From positions 124,001 to 188,000 of the forward strand of contig CAWGGM010000021.1 in NCBI GenBank assembly GCA_963822115.1: a DNA stretch of 64,000 bases. The letters are read 5' to 3'. Every line of letters begins with the position of its first letter. Within the stretch, counting starts at the first letter, position 1. The DNA is from CAWDXG01 sp963822115. GTDB taxonomy: Bacteria; Myxococcota_A; Polyangia; Polyangiales; Polyangiaceae. The notes under the pieces were generated by a model. That model saw only the letters and a program-made list of their open reading frames with translations. It was not told the origin of the DNA and did not search any database. Position numbers and translations under genes: made by a program. Of this stretch, positions 25,652 to 33,184 are shown piece by piece.

Positions 25652-27592
25652 ATGACGCCGACGGGCTCCAGACCCAGCGAACCGCCCCTCCCGGGCATTG
25701 CCGCAGCCATCCTCCAGGCTGCCGCCGAGGCGCGTATCGGGCTGGTGGTCACCGTGGCCGACGGGACAGACTGGCGCCGGGAATTCGTCAGCGAGGCGGC
25801 AGCGGCTGCCCTGGGCTACAGCCGCGAGGAGATGCTGGCGCTCCCAGCCAACGCCTATTTCCGGCCGGAAGCCCTGGCTGCCGTCCAGCGCTGGCGCGAA
25901 AGCCTCCGCAAAGGCGAGGACGTCCCGCGCGTGATCGAGACGGAGCTCGCGCACAGGAGCGGCGCAGCCCTGCCCGTCAGGCTTGCAGCCAGCGAAACGA
26001 CGCTCGACGGGCTTCGCGCTTCGGTCGACTTCTTCTTCGTGACTGCCGAGCAACAAGCGACGGAGCGCGCGCTCCGCCAGTCCGAGCAGCGCTTCCGCCA
26101 GCTGGTCGAGACGGCGCCAGACGCGGTCGTCGTCCTCGACGGGGAAGGGCTCGTGTACTGCAATCCCGCGCACCTCAAGCTGGTCGGCTACGAAAGCTTC
26201 GACCAGCTGGCCGAAACCCCCAGCTCGGCACGGCTGCATCCCGACGATGTGGCCGTCGCGTTTGAACGCATCCGCCGGACGAAGGCGGGCGAGCGGCTGC
26301 CTCCGGGCGAGCTGCGACTTGCCCGCAGCGACGGTCGGTTCGTGCCGGTCGAGGTCGTGGAAATGCGCGTCGAATGGGACGGAAAGCCCGCCGTGCTCTC
26401 GTTTCTGCGCGAACTGAGCCAGCGCCGCCAACTGCAGAGCGAGCTCGTCCAGACGGATCGCACCACCGCCATCGGCACACTGGCTGCCGGGGTCGCGCAC
26501 GAGATCAACAACCCCCTGGCCTACGTGCTTCTGAATCTGCAGTACCTGCTCCGGGAGCTGCCGCGACTGCATGGCGATCCAGCGCGCCTCCAGCAGCTGC
26601 TCGACCGCCTTGGCGAGGCGCGCCATGGGGTCGAGCGTGTGAGCACCATCGTTCGCGATCTCAGAGCCTTCTCCGGAACCGCCGAGGAAGAAGAGCGAGG
26701 CGCGGTGGACATGCGACTCGTGCTCGGTTCCGCCATCAAGGTGGCGAAAAACCAGATCGAGCAGCGCGGACGGCTGGTCGAGGAGCTCGACGACGACATC
26801 CCAGCAGTACACGCCAACGCTGCCCGGCTCGAGCAGGTATTTCTCAATCTGCTCGTGAACGCGGCGCAGGCGCTGCCCACTGGACAGAAAGAGCGGCATA
26901 CGGTCACGGTGTCGCTGGGGGTCGACGACAACGGCAGCGTGGTCGCACAGGTAGGCGACACGGGCGCCGGCATTGCGCCCGGTTTGCTCGATCGCGTCTT
27001 CGATCCGTTCTTCACCACAAAGCCTGTCGGCATCGGCACCGGACTGGGGCTGCCCATCTGCCACAGCATCATCACCGCGCTCGGTGGCGAAATCGGCGTG
27101 ACCAGCGGCCTCGGCAAGGGCACGACCTTCCGCGTGGTGCTGCCCGCGTACCGGGAGACGGATGCGCCGCCAAGACGTTCGCTGACGCCTCCAGCCATGG
27201 TGCCGCACGAGCACCGCCCGCGTGTGCTCGTCGTCGATGACGAGCTCCCCGTGGCGTCGATGCTCGGCCGCGTGCTCGGTGACGAATACGACGTGCAGCT
27301 GACCACGACAGGCCGTGAAGCTCTGGAGCTGCTACTGGTCGAACCGAGCTTCGACGTGGTGCTCTGTGACCTGCTGATGCCTGGAATGTCGGGAATGGAT
27401 CTGTACCGCCAACTCCAGAGGCAGCGCCCCGGCTCCGAGGAACGACTGGTCTTCATGACCGGAGGCGCGTTCACCCCGCGCGCCTCCGAGTTCCTCGCAA
27501 CGGTGTCGAATCCCAGAATCGAGAAGCCTTTCGACCTGCACAAGATGCGACATCTCGTTCGCCGTCTGTGCGAAAAGCCCGGCGACAGCTGA
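25652..27592 (+). CDS. PAS-containing hybrid histidine kinase with receiver
   Basis: A 646-residue soluble-looking protein. An N-terminal PAS-like region (about 15-135) is followed by a clear PAS (about 143-258), HisKA with phospho-acceptor His283 in AGVAHEINNPLAYV, HATPase with DTGAGIAPG and GTGLGLPIC, and a receiver (about 525-640) with acceptor Asp in VLCDLLMPG. The end RIEKPFDLHKMRHLVRRL is standard for receivers. It begins a same-strand block of three signalling genes; 21 bp separate it from the RegB-like gene. Confidence 0.92.
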   Translation: MTPTGSRPSEPPLPGIAAAILQAAAEARIGLVVTVADGTDWRREFVSEAAAAALGYSREEMLALPANAYFRPEALAAVQRWRESLRKGEDVPRVIETELAHRSGAALPVRLAASETTLDGLRASVDFFFVTAEQQATERALRQSEQRFRQLVETAPDAVVVLDGEGLVYCNPAHLKLVGYESFDQLAETPSSARLHPDDVAVAFERIRRTKAGERLPPGELRLARSDGRFVPVEVVEMRVEWDGKPAVLSFLRELSQRRQLQSELVQTDRTTAIGTLAAGVAHEINNPLAYVLLNLQYLLRELPRLHGDPARLQQLLDRLGEARHGVERVSTIVRDLRAFSGTAEEEERGAVDMRLVLGSAIKVAKNQIEQRGRLVEELDDDIPAVHANAARLEQVFLNLLVNAAQALPTGQKERHTVTVSLGVDDNGSVVAQVGDTGAGIAPGLLDRVFDPFFTTKPVGIGTGLGLPICHSIITALGGEIGVTSGLGKGTTFRVVLPAYRETDAPPRRSLTPPAMVPHEHRPRVLVVDDELPVASMLGRVLGDEYDVQLTTTGREALELLLVEPSFDVVLCDLLMPGMSGMDLYRQLQRQRPGSEERLVFMTGGAFTPRASEFLATVSNPRIEKPFDLHKMRHLVRRLCEKPGDS

Positions 27593-27613
27593 CGTTCGAC
27601 TCCGGCCCCGACG

Positions 27614-28909
27614 ATGGCTGACCCTTCCGACCTTTCCGGAACCGATGCGTCGTTCGCGGAACACCGCGGCGAGGAGGTCTACCGGATCAACTTTTCCTGG
27701 TTGGTCAGGCTGCGCTGGGCCGCCATTACCGGCCAGCTCGTGGTGATCGCAGTGGTGGCGCTCGGCATGCGGATCCCGCTGCCGCTTGCTCCTCTGTTGG
27801 CGATCTGCGGGGTCGAAGCGGCTTCCAACGTGATCGGCGCGGGGTGGCTCACGCGAAGTCCACGAGTGCGCGAAGGGCACATCGGTGCGCTCGTAACGCT
27901 CGATGTGCTGTTGTTCTCGGGCCTGCTCTATTTCACAGGGGGTCCCCAGAACCCGTTCAGCTTCCTGTATCTGATCCACCTGGCCCTGGCGGCGCACGTG
28001 CTCAGGCCGCGGTGGATGTGGGGACTGGTCGGTCTGGTACTGGCCTGCTCGGGAGCCTTGTTTCTCGATCACGTGCCGCTGCCGACAACGGGACCACACG
28101 AGATGAATGGCTTCGGGCTGCACCTCAAGGGGATGTGGGTCGCGCTGTGCGTCGCTGCGGTCTTCATCGTCTACTTCCTGTACCGTGTGAACCGCGCACT
28201 CTCGGAGCGGGAATCGGAGCTGGAGCGCGCGCGCGAGCGAAGCGTGCAGAGTCAGCGACTGGCGGCGCTGGCGACGCTCGCCGCAGGAGCCGCACACGAG
28301 CTGGCCTCGCCCCTGTCCACGATCGCGGTGGTCGCCAAGGAGCTGGAGCTCGAGCTCGGCGAGGCAGATGCGGAAGCGCGCCAGGATGTGAAGCTGATCC
28401 GCGAACAGGTGGGGCGATGTCGCGACATCCTCGAACAGATGGCGTCGGATGCCGGGCAGCCCACGGGAGAGGGCGCCGGCAAGCTCGACGTGTCCAGCCT
28501 GATCGCGAGGGTCCTCGAGGGACAGCGCAGCAGCCGCGTCGAGGCGCACATTGCGCGGGCCGCACGAGAGGCGACGCTCGATGCACCCGCGCGAGCGCTG
28601 CGCCGCGCGCTCTCGGGTCTGGTCGACAACGCTCTCGACGCCTCCGGGGACGACGCGCCCGTGTCACTCCGCGTCGACGCCGACGAGTCCAACGTCCGGA
28701 TCGAAGTCCAGGATCAAGGACCCGGCATGGACGCGGACGTCGCCGCGCGCGCGATGGAACCGTTTTTCACCACCAAGCCCGCAGGTCAGGGGATGGGGCT
28801 CGGGCTCTTTCTGGCCAAGACGGTGATCGAACAGCTGGGAGGACGCCTGGAGCTGGACTCGCGCCCCGGGCGCGGAACGACTGTCCGGGTCCAGCTGCCG
28901 CGCACTTGA
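27614..28909 (+). CDS. regB: RegB/PrrB-type redox-sensing histidine kinase
   Basis: A 431-residue kinase with about six N-terminal membrane helices. Between helices lies GGPQNPF (residues 109-115), matching the GGxxNPF quinone-binding heptapeptide of RegB/PrrB. The phospho-acceptor is His228 in AAHELASPLSTI, and Cys269 (GRCRDIL) stands 41 residues later, where RegB has its redox-active cysteine. The ATPase domain has DQGPGMDA and GMGLGLFLA. In proteobacteria this kinase responds to quinone redox state and oxygen, and controls respiration and carbon metabolism. The partner regulator follows 20 bp downstream. Confidence 0.88.
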   Translation: MADPSDLSGTDASFAEHRGEEVYRINFSWLVRLRWAAITGQLVVIAVVALGMRIPLPLAPLLAICGVEAASNVIGAGWLTRSPRVREGHIGALVTLDVLLFSGLLYFTGGPQNPFSFLYLIHLALAAHVLRPRWMWGLVGLVLACSGALFLDHVPLPTTGPHEMNGFGLHLKGMWVALCVAAVFIVYFLYRVNRALSERESELERARERSVQSQRLAALATLAAGAAHELASPLSTIAVVAKELELELGEADAEARQDVKLIREQVGRCRDILEQMASDAGQPTGEGAGKLDVSSLIARVLEGQRSSRVEAHIARAAREATLDAPARALRRALSGLVDNALDASGDDAPVSLRVDADESNVRIEVQDQGPGMDADVAARAMEPFFTTKPAGQGMGLGLFLAKTVIEQLGGRLELDSRPGRGTTVRVQLPRT

Positions 28910-28929
28910 GGGCGGAGGCCCGCGGCGCC

Positions 28930-29502
28930 ATGCTCTCCAGGCTCATGCCGGACACTCCTGAGCCCGGGGCTCCCAGCATTCTCATCGTCGACGACGATGC
29001 CGTGCTGTGCCAGCAGCTGGTCCGCGCCTTCACGCGTCGCGGTTTCGAAGCCCGCGGGGCAGAACACTACGCCGACGCGCTGGCCACCGCGAAGGAGGAC
29101 CCGCCGGAGCTTGCAGTGGTGGATCTGCGCATCGGGGACCGGTCGGGACTCGAACTGGTCGAGGAGCTCAGGGCGATCGACGAAGAAACGCAGGTGGTGG
29201 TTCTGTCTGGCTACGGCAGCATCGCCACGGCCATCGATGCGGTGCGCCTGGGCGCAGCCTACTTCCTGGCCAAGCCGGCAGACGTGGACGACATCCTCGC
29301 GGCGTTCGCACGGGGCGGGGCTCCGCCGCAGGTGCGCCCCGAGTCGGACTACCAGGCGCCCTCGCTGGCACGCGCCGAGTGGGAGCACATCAATCGTGTG
29401 CTGGCCGATTGCGACGGCAACATCTCGGAGGCGGCGCGGCGCCTCGGAATCCACCGGCGCTCGCTGCAGCGCAAGCTCAACCGCTACGCGCCGCGGAGCT
29501 AG
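28930..29502 (+). CDS. regA: RegA/PrrA-type response regulator
   Basis: A 190-residue protein: receiver (residues 15-130) with Asp65 in AVVDLRIGD and Lys in FLAKPAD, then a Fis-type helix-turn-helix ending in RRLGIHRRSLQRKLNRY, the signature end of RegA/PrrA/ActR regulators. It lacks the AAA+ domain of NtrC-type proteins, as expected. It is the cognate partner of the upstream RegB-like kinase. Its TAG stop shares a CTAG palindrome with the stop of the convergent Ser/Thr kinase gene. A later ATG (six codons in) is an alternative start. Confidence 0.9.
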   Translation: MLSRLMPDTPEPGAPSILIVDDDAVLCQQLVRAFTRRGFEARGAEHYADALATAKEDPPELAVVDLRIGDRSGLELVEELRAIDEETQVVVLSGYGSIATAIDAVRLGAAYFLAKPADVDDILAAFARGGAPPQVRPESDYQAPSLARAEWEHINRVLADCDGNISEAARRLGIHRRSLQRKLNRYAPRS

Positions 29503-30992
29503 AGCCCACGCCGGGCACGCTGGCGCTTGGCGCTCCGCGATTCCGGGTCGAGAGGCTCTTCGACGTCGTCCGGGACGCGGACGCGCTCGGCTACCCGGAG
29601 CCGGCGGCGCTCGGTCGCCTCGAGCAGCAGGTCGACGCCGCGTTCGATCTGCGGCTCGTCCCGACGGCGACGGTCGCGTCGATTCCGGCGGCGTCCGGGG
29701 TCCTCGCCATTCAGATATTTGACGCCGCGCCACATCAGCGCGGCAGTGAGACCGAAGATCGCCCACCAGAACCAGTGCCAGCCGTGCGTCAGCGCCGCGA
29801 CCCACACGAGCAGCACGATGATCACCACGGTTCTGAGCGCCTGGCCCTTCAGCTGCGCGAGTTGGCGCCGGCGGGCGCCTTCGGGCGAGGGCCGATCGAG
29901 ATCGCGAACGGCCTGGTCCAGCGCCGCCCGGTCGACGCCGACTTCCGCCGCCACGGCCGCGAGTTCCTCGTGGCTCAGCCCGCTGCCGCGCGAGGCCTGG
30001 ACGTCCACAGCGCGCTTGAGGATTTCGCTCACCTGTTCAGTGGAGTAGCTCGCCAGGTCGGCGCTGGCGGGACGCGCGGAAAGCTGGACCGGCGCGGCCG
30101 AGCTGGCCGACGACCGAGCCCCTCCGGCGGCGTGACCGGCGGCGCGCTCCAGCGCGTCGGCCGCCTGCTGCATCGAGTCGAACCGCTTGGCCGGGTCCTT
30201 CTCGAACGCGCGCTCGACCACCTCCGCGATCTCCTCCGGCACACCCGCCTCGACGAGCGGCGGAGGCGTGTCCGTCAAGAGCGACGCAGAGATCGCCAAC
30301 GGATCCGAACCGCTCCACGGCGAGCGTCCGCTCAGCAGCTCGTAGGCCATGGTGCCCCACGCAAACTGGTCGCTCCGTCCGTCCAGCGGCATGCCACGTA
30401 TCTGCTCCGGTGACATGTAGCGCGTCGTGCCGATCAGCGTGTCCTTTGCGGTGAGCGTCGGCAGTGCCGGGCTCGCTGTGGGCGCATCCGGATCGACCGG
30501 ACCAGCAAGCCGGCGCGCAATGCCGAAGTCGAGGACCTTGACGCGCCCGTCGGGGCGCACCATCACGTTTTCCGGCTTCACATCACGGTGGACGATGCCG
30601 CGCTGGTGCGCATGGTCGAGCGCGTGCGCTACGTCGCCGAGCCAGCGCACCACGTCGCGCTGCTCGGGGAGACCGCTTCCGAGGACCTCGCGCAGCGTGC
30701 GGCCGGGTACCAGCTCCATCGCGATGAAGGGCGTCCCGTCCTCTTCCCCGACGTCGTAGACCACGACCGCGTTTTCATGATCGAGCTTTGCCGCGGCGCG
30801 CGCCTCGCGCAACAGCCGCGCCGAAAGCTCCTGGTCCGTCACGGCTTCCGGGGTGCGGTCGAACGCGAGGATCTTGAGTGCGACGGAGCGGTCCAGCCTT
30901 TCGTCGTGCGCGCGGTACACCGCGCCCATGCCGCCCTGACCGAACAGAGCCTCGATCCTATAGCGCCCGAAGCGCTCGCCTTCCGGAAGCAC
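29499..30992 (-). CDS. Eukaryote-like Ser/Thr protein kinase with C-terminal membrane segment
   Basis: A 497-residue protein. The kinase domain (about 10-275) has all key elements: GQGGMGAVYRA, catalytic Lys in VALKIL, HRDVKPENVM, DFGIAR, and APE-like SPEQ. A linker contains a helical region with ASRGSGLSHEELAAVAAEVG. Two hydrophobic segments (about 395-440) precede a highly basic tail. Such kinases are numerous in myxobacteria. It ends on a shared CTAG with the RegA-like gene. The basic C-terminus is predicted cytoplasmic. Confidence 0.92.
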   Translation of the reverse strand: MLPEGERFGRYRIEALFGQGGMGAVYRAHDERLDRSVALKILAFDRTPEAVTDQELSARLLREARAAAKLDHENAVVVYDVGEEDGTPFIAMELVPGRTLREVLGSGLPEQRDVVRWLGDVAHALDHAHQRGIVHRDVKPENVMVRPDGRVKVLDFGIARRLAGPVDPDAPTASPALPTLTAKDTLIGTTRYMSPEQIRGMPLDGRSDQFAWGTMAYELLSGRSPWSGSDPLAISASLLTDTPPPLVEAGVPEEIAEVVERAFEKDPAKRFDSMQQAADALERAAGHAAGGARSSASSAAPVQLSARPASADLASYSTEQVSEILKRAVDVQASRGSGLSHEELAAVAAEVGVDRAALDQAVRDLDRPSPEGARRRQLAQLKGQALRTVVIIVLLVWVAALTHGWHWFWWAIFGLTAALMWRGVKYLNGEDPGRRRNRRDRRRRDEPQIERGVDLLLEATERRRLRVAERVRVPDDVEEPLDPESRSAKRQRARRGL

Positions 30993-31039
30993 GAGGCGAG
31001 GTTACGCCACATCGGCGCCGCGGTGCACGCGACAAGCCG

Positions 31040-31801
31040 TCACGCCGCCGGAGAAGGCAAACGGCCGTTGACCTCGAAAGTGCCCCGCTCGAACGCCAGG
31101 TTCCGCCGGCGGAACACGTCCTTCTTGACGAGCTCGACCCTGTCGCGACTCGCCGTGCACACCCAGCCCTCGGGAACGGTTGGCACGTCGGACGAGAACA
31201 CAGGCACGAACAAGCCGATGTTCGCGCCGCGCTCCGGGTCGCGTGCCGACGGGTAGACGAACGCCTCGACGCCCGCGGTGCGCATGTCACGGCCAAGCGC
31301 CTGCGACGACCGGTAGCTGGTTTTCGAAGCGATCGCGCCGGCGTGCTCGGCGAATGGGGGCCGTGTCAGGTCCACGCCCCGGGACGTACGCACCGCCGCG
31401 CGAAACGCCGACAGCTCGACGCTGATCGAACCGAGCTCTGCCTGCGTGCCTTGTAGAAACACCAGGCGGTAGTAGGCGACCTCGGCGAAGGCCGTCCGGA
31501 GCGCGCGGGAGCCGTACCAGATCCCGGGCTCGAAGCGCGTGCCGAAACGCGAACCGTGTCGAAGCGGCGGATGGCGGAACGGAGTGGAGAGCAGATAGTG
31601 CAGCCCGGACAGCCGCGGCCAGGGCGGCAGCGGCGGCTTCACGCCGTCGATCAACTGCTCCAGCAGCTCCTGCTCCTCGACCGAGTCGACGATCTTGCGC
31701 GTGGAAACCATCGACTGCGACTCCACGACACGCCACGGACGCGTGTCGAGCCGCCGTAGGTGCGACGCGCCGTCGCACTTGTTCCACATGGAGGATACCA
31801 T
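31040..31801 (-). CDS. RES-domain toxin (NAD-consuming family)
   Basis: A 253-residue protein. The RES-domain triad is recognisable as Arg85 (GSRFG), Tyr96 (IWYGS) and Glu107 (FAEVAYYR), followed by LSVELSAF-like strands. Characterised members such as MbcT degrade NAD+ by phosphorolysis, and ParT-type members modify a metabolic enzyme. The ATG at 31799-31801 begins six bases after the stop of the antitoxin gene. The N-terminal about 60 residues are not part of the core; an internal ATG five codons in is possible. Expression alone is expected to arrest growth (family knowledge). Confidence 0.83.
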   Translation of the reverse strand: MVSSMWNKCDGASHLRRLDTRPWRVVESQSMVSTRKIVDSVEEQELLEQLIDGVKPPLPPWPRLSGLHYLLSTPFRHPPLRHGSRFGTRFEPGIWYGSRALRTAFAEVAYYRLVFLQGTQAELGSISVELSAFRAAVRTSRGVDLTRPPFAEHAGAIASKTSYRSSQALGRDMRTAGVEAFVYPSARDPERGANIGLFVPVFSSDVPTVPEGWVCTASRDRVELVKKDVFRRRNLAFERGTFEVNGRLPSPAA

Positions 31802-31807
31802 CGCCGT

Positions 31808-32182
31808 CTACAGCTTGCCGCGCATCGCGTCGAGATAGCCGGCCACCTCGACCAGCCCCTCCACGCTCTGGATGCGCTCGGCGGGCACGCCGCCGAGGTG
31901 CGTGTTGCCTGCGCGCATCCAGGCGCGCACGGCCTCGCCGCTTCCGCCGAGCAGCGCATCGACGCTGCGGAACACCCGCACCACGAGCAGGGCCAGCTCG
32001 CCTTCCTTGCTCGCCGGGTCCAGGGCGCGCCGGCCATGCCCGAGCCGCGACAGCGACGCCGCGCTGGTGCCGAGCACGCGCCCCAGCTCCTTCATGGAAA
32101 GCCCGAGCTCGGCGGCCGCGCGCAGCACCGCCTTGCCGAGCACCCGGCCGGGATCCAGCGACGAGGCCGCATCGGGGTTCAT
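31808..32182 (-). CDS. Xre/MbcA/ParS-type antitoxin
   Basis: A 124-residue protein: N-terminal helix-turn-helix (ELGLSMKELGRVLGTSAASLSRLGHG) and the C-terminal DUF2384-like toxin-binding domain (AWMRAGNTHLGGVPAERI..EGLVEVAGYLD). It precedes the RES toxin in the usual order. I take the ATG at 32180-32182 because the predicted promoter would start transcription just upstream; an in-frame ATG seven codons earlier (32201-32203) lies inside that promoter. It neutralises the toxin and probably represses its own operon. Confidence 0.83.
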   Translation of the reverse strand: MNPDAASSLDPGRVLGKAVLRAAAELGLSMKELGRVLGTSAASLSRLGHGRRALDPASKEGELALLVVRVFRSVDALLGGSGEAVRAWMRAGNTHLGGVPAERIQSVEGLVEVAGYLDAMRGKL

Positions 32183-32192
32183 TGCATCTGCA

Positions 32193-32221
32193 ACTATATG
32201 CATGTTTCTTTTCAGCTGCAA
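32193..32221 (-). promoter_or_regulatory. Toxin-antitoxin promoter with direct repeats (likely autoregulated)
   Basis: On the minus strand TTGCAG (32216-32221) and TATAGT (32193-32198) are separated by 17 bp, a good housekeeping-sigma promoter. The -35 TTGCAGCTG recurs as TTGCAGATG 28 bases downstream, overlapping the start region, so the antitoxin could bind both copies. Initiation would be only a few bases before the ATG at 32182, suggesting a nearly leaderless transcript. Confidence 0.6.
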
Positions 32222-32287
32222 ACACACGCCCATTGCCAGCCGCCGCCGGGCGCAGTCACTTCCAGCGTGATAGCGTGGGCGCTTCCC

Positions 32288-33124
32288 ATGTCCCGACTCG
32301 AGAAGCGTCTGCTCTCCCAGGTCGCCCGCGCCAGCCACGACTTCCGGCTGCTCGAACCCGGCGATCGCGTGATGGTGTGCGTCAGCGGCGGCAAGGACTC
32401 GCTGTCGCTCTTGCACCTGCTCGGCCGCATCCAGCAGAAGGCGCCGTTCGAGCTATCGCTGGTGGCGGTCAATCTGGACCAGGGTCAGCCCGGCTTTCCC
32501 CAGGACGTGCTGCCGCGACACTTCGAGGCCGGCGGCTACGACTACCGCATCGTCGCGCAGGACACGTATTCCATTGTCAAGGCGAAGGTGCCGGAGGGCA
32601 AGACGTACTGCTCGCTCTGCTCCCGGCTGAGGCGCGGCATCCTCTACAATGTCGCCCAGGAGCTTGGAGCTACGAAGATCGCGCTGGGGCACCACCAGGA
32701 CGATCTGATCGAGACGCTGCTGCTCAACCTGTTCTACTCCGGGCAGACCAAGTCGATGCCGCCACGACTGCGTTCGGACGATGGGCGCAACGTGGTGATC
32801 CGTCCGCTCGTCTACTGTTCGGAAGCGGAGCTGGCCGCGTTCGCCGAGGAGCGGGCGTTCCCCATCATCCCGTGCGACCTGTGCGGCTCACAGGACAACC
32901 TGCAGCGCAAACGCATCAAGCGGCTGATCGGCGATCTTACGTCCGAAAACCGCAACGTGCGCGGCAATCTGTTCGCCGCGCTTGGAAACGTACGGCTGAC
33001 GCATCTGCTCGACCTCGAACTGCGCAAAGCGGCAGGAGTGGACGAGGCGCGAGGCGACGATCCGTCACTGGAAGACAAAGCGACGATCCCGCTCGACGGA
33101 TTGGTTCGTCGCGTCGAAGCCTGA
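32288..33124 (+). CDS. ttcA: tRNA 2-thiocytidine biosynthesis protein TtcA
   Basis: A 278-residue protein of the PP-loop ATPase family: SGGKDSLSLL (PP-loop) near residue 38, CSLCSRLRRG and CDLCGSQ (two CXXC motifs for the Fe-S cluster), and GHHQDDLIETLLLNLF. TtcA uses ATP to activate C32 of certain tRNAs and inserts sulfur. I selected the ATG at 32288 because it opens directly on the conserved SRLEKRLLSQV N-terminus; the upstream frame is shadow. It is divergent from the toxin-antitoxin operon and convergent with the following membrane protein gene. Confidence 0.9.
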   Translation: MSRLEKRLLSQVARASHDFRLLEPGDRVMVCVSGGKDSLSLLHLLGRIQQKAPFELSLVAVNLDQGQPGFPQDVLPRHFEAGGYDYRIVAQDTYSIVKAKVPEGKTYCSLCSRLRRGILYNVAQELGATKIALGHHQDDLIETLLLNLFYSGQTKSMPPRLRSDDGRNVVIRPLVYCSEAELAAFAEERAFPIIPCDLCGSQDNLQRKRIKRLIGDLTSENRNVRGNLFAALGNVRLTHLLDLELRKAAGVDEARGDDPSLEDKATIPLDGLVRRVEA

Positions 33125-33131
33125 GACGAGC

Positions 33132-33173
33132 CCGCCGGCGCGGCGGTCATCGTTCATCAAGCCGCGCCGGCGG
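33132..33173. terminator. Bidirectional hairpin between convergent genes
   Basis: A perfect 13-bp GC-rich inverted repeat (CCGCCGGCGCGGC / GCCGCGCCGGCGG) with a 16-nt loop, eight bases after the ttcA stop and just before the stop of the gene on the other strand. No T-run. Confidence 0.6.
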
Positions 33174-33184
33174 AAGGCGGCCGC

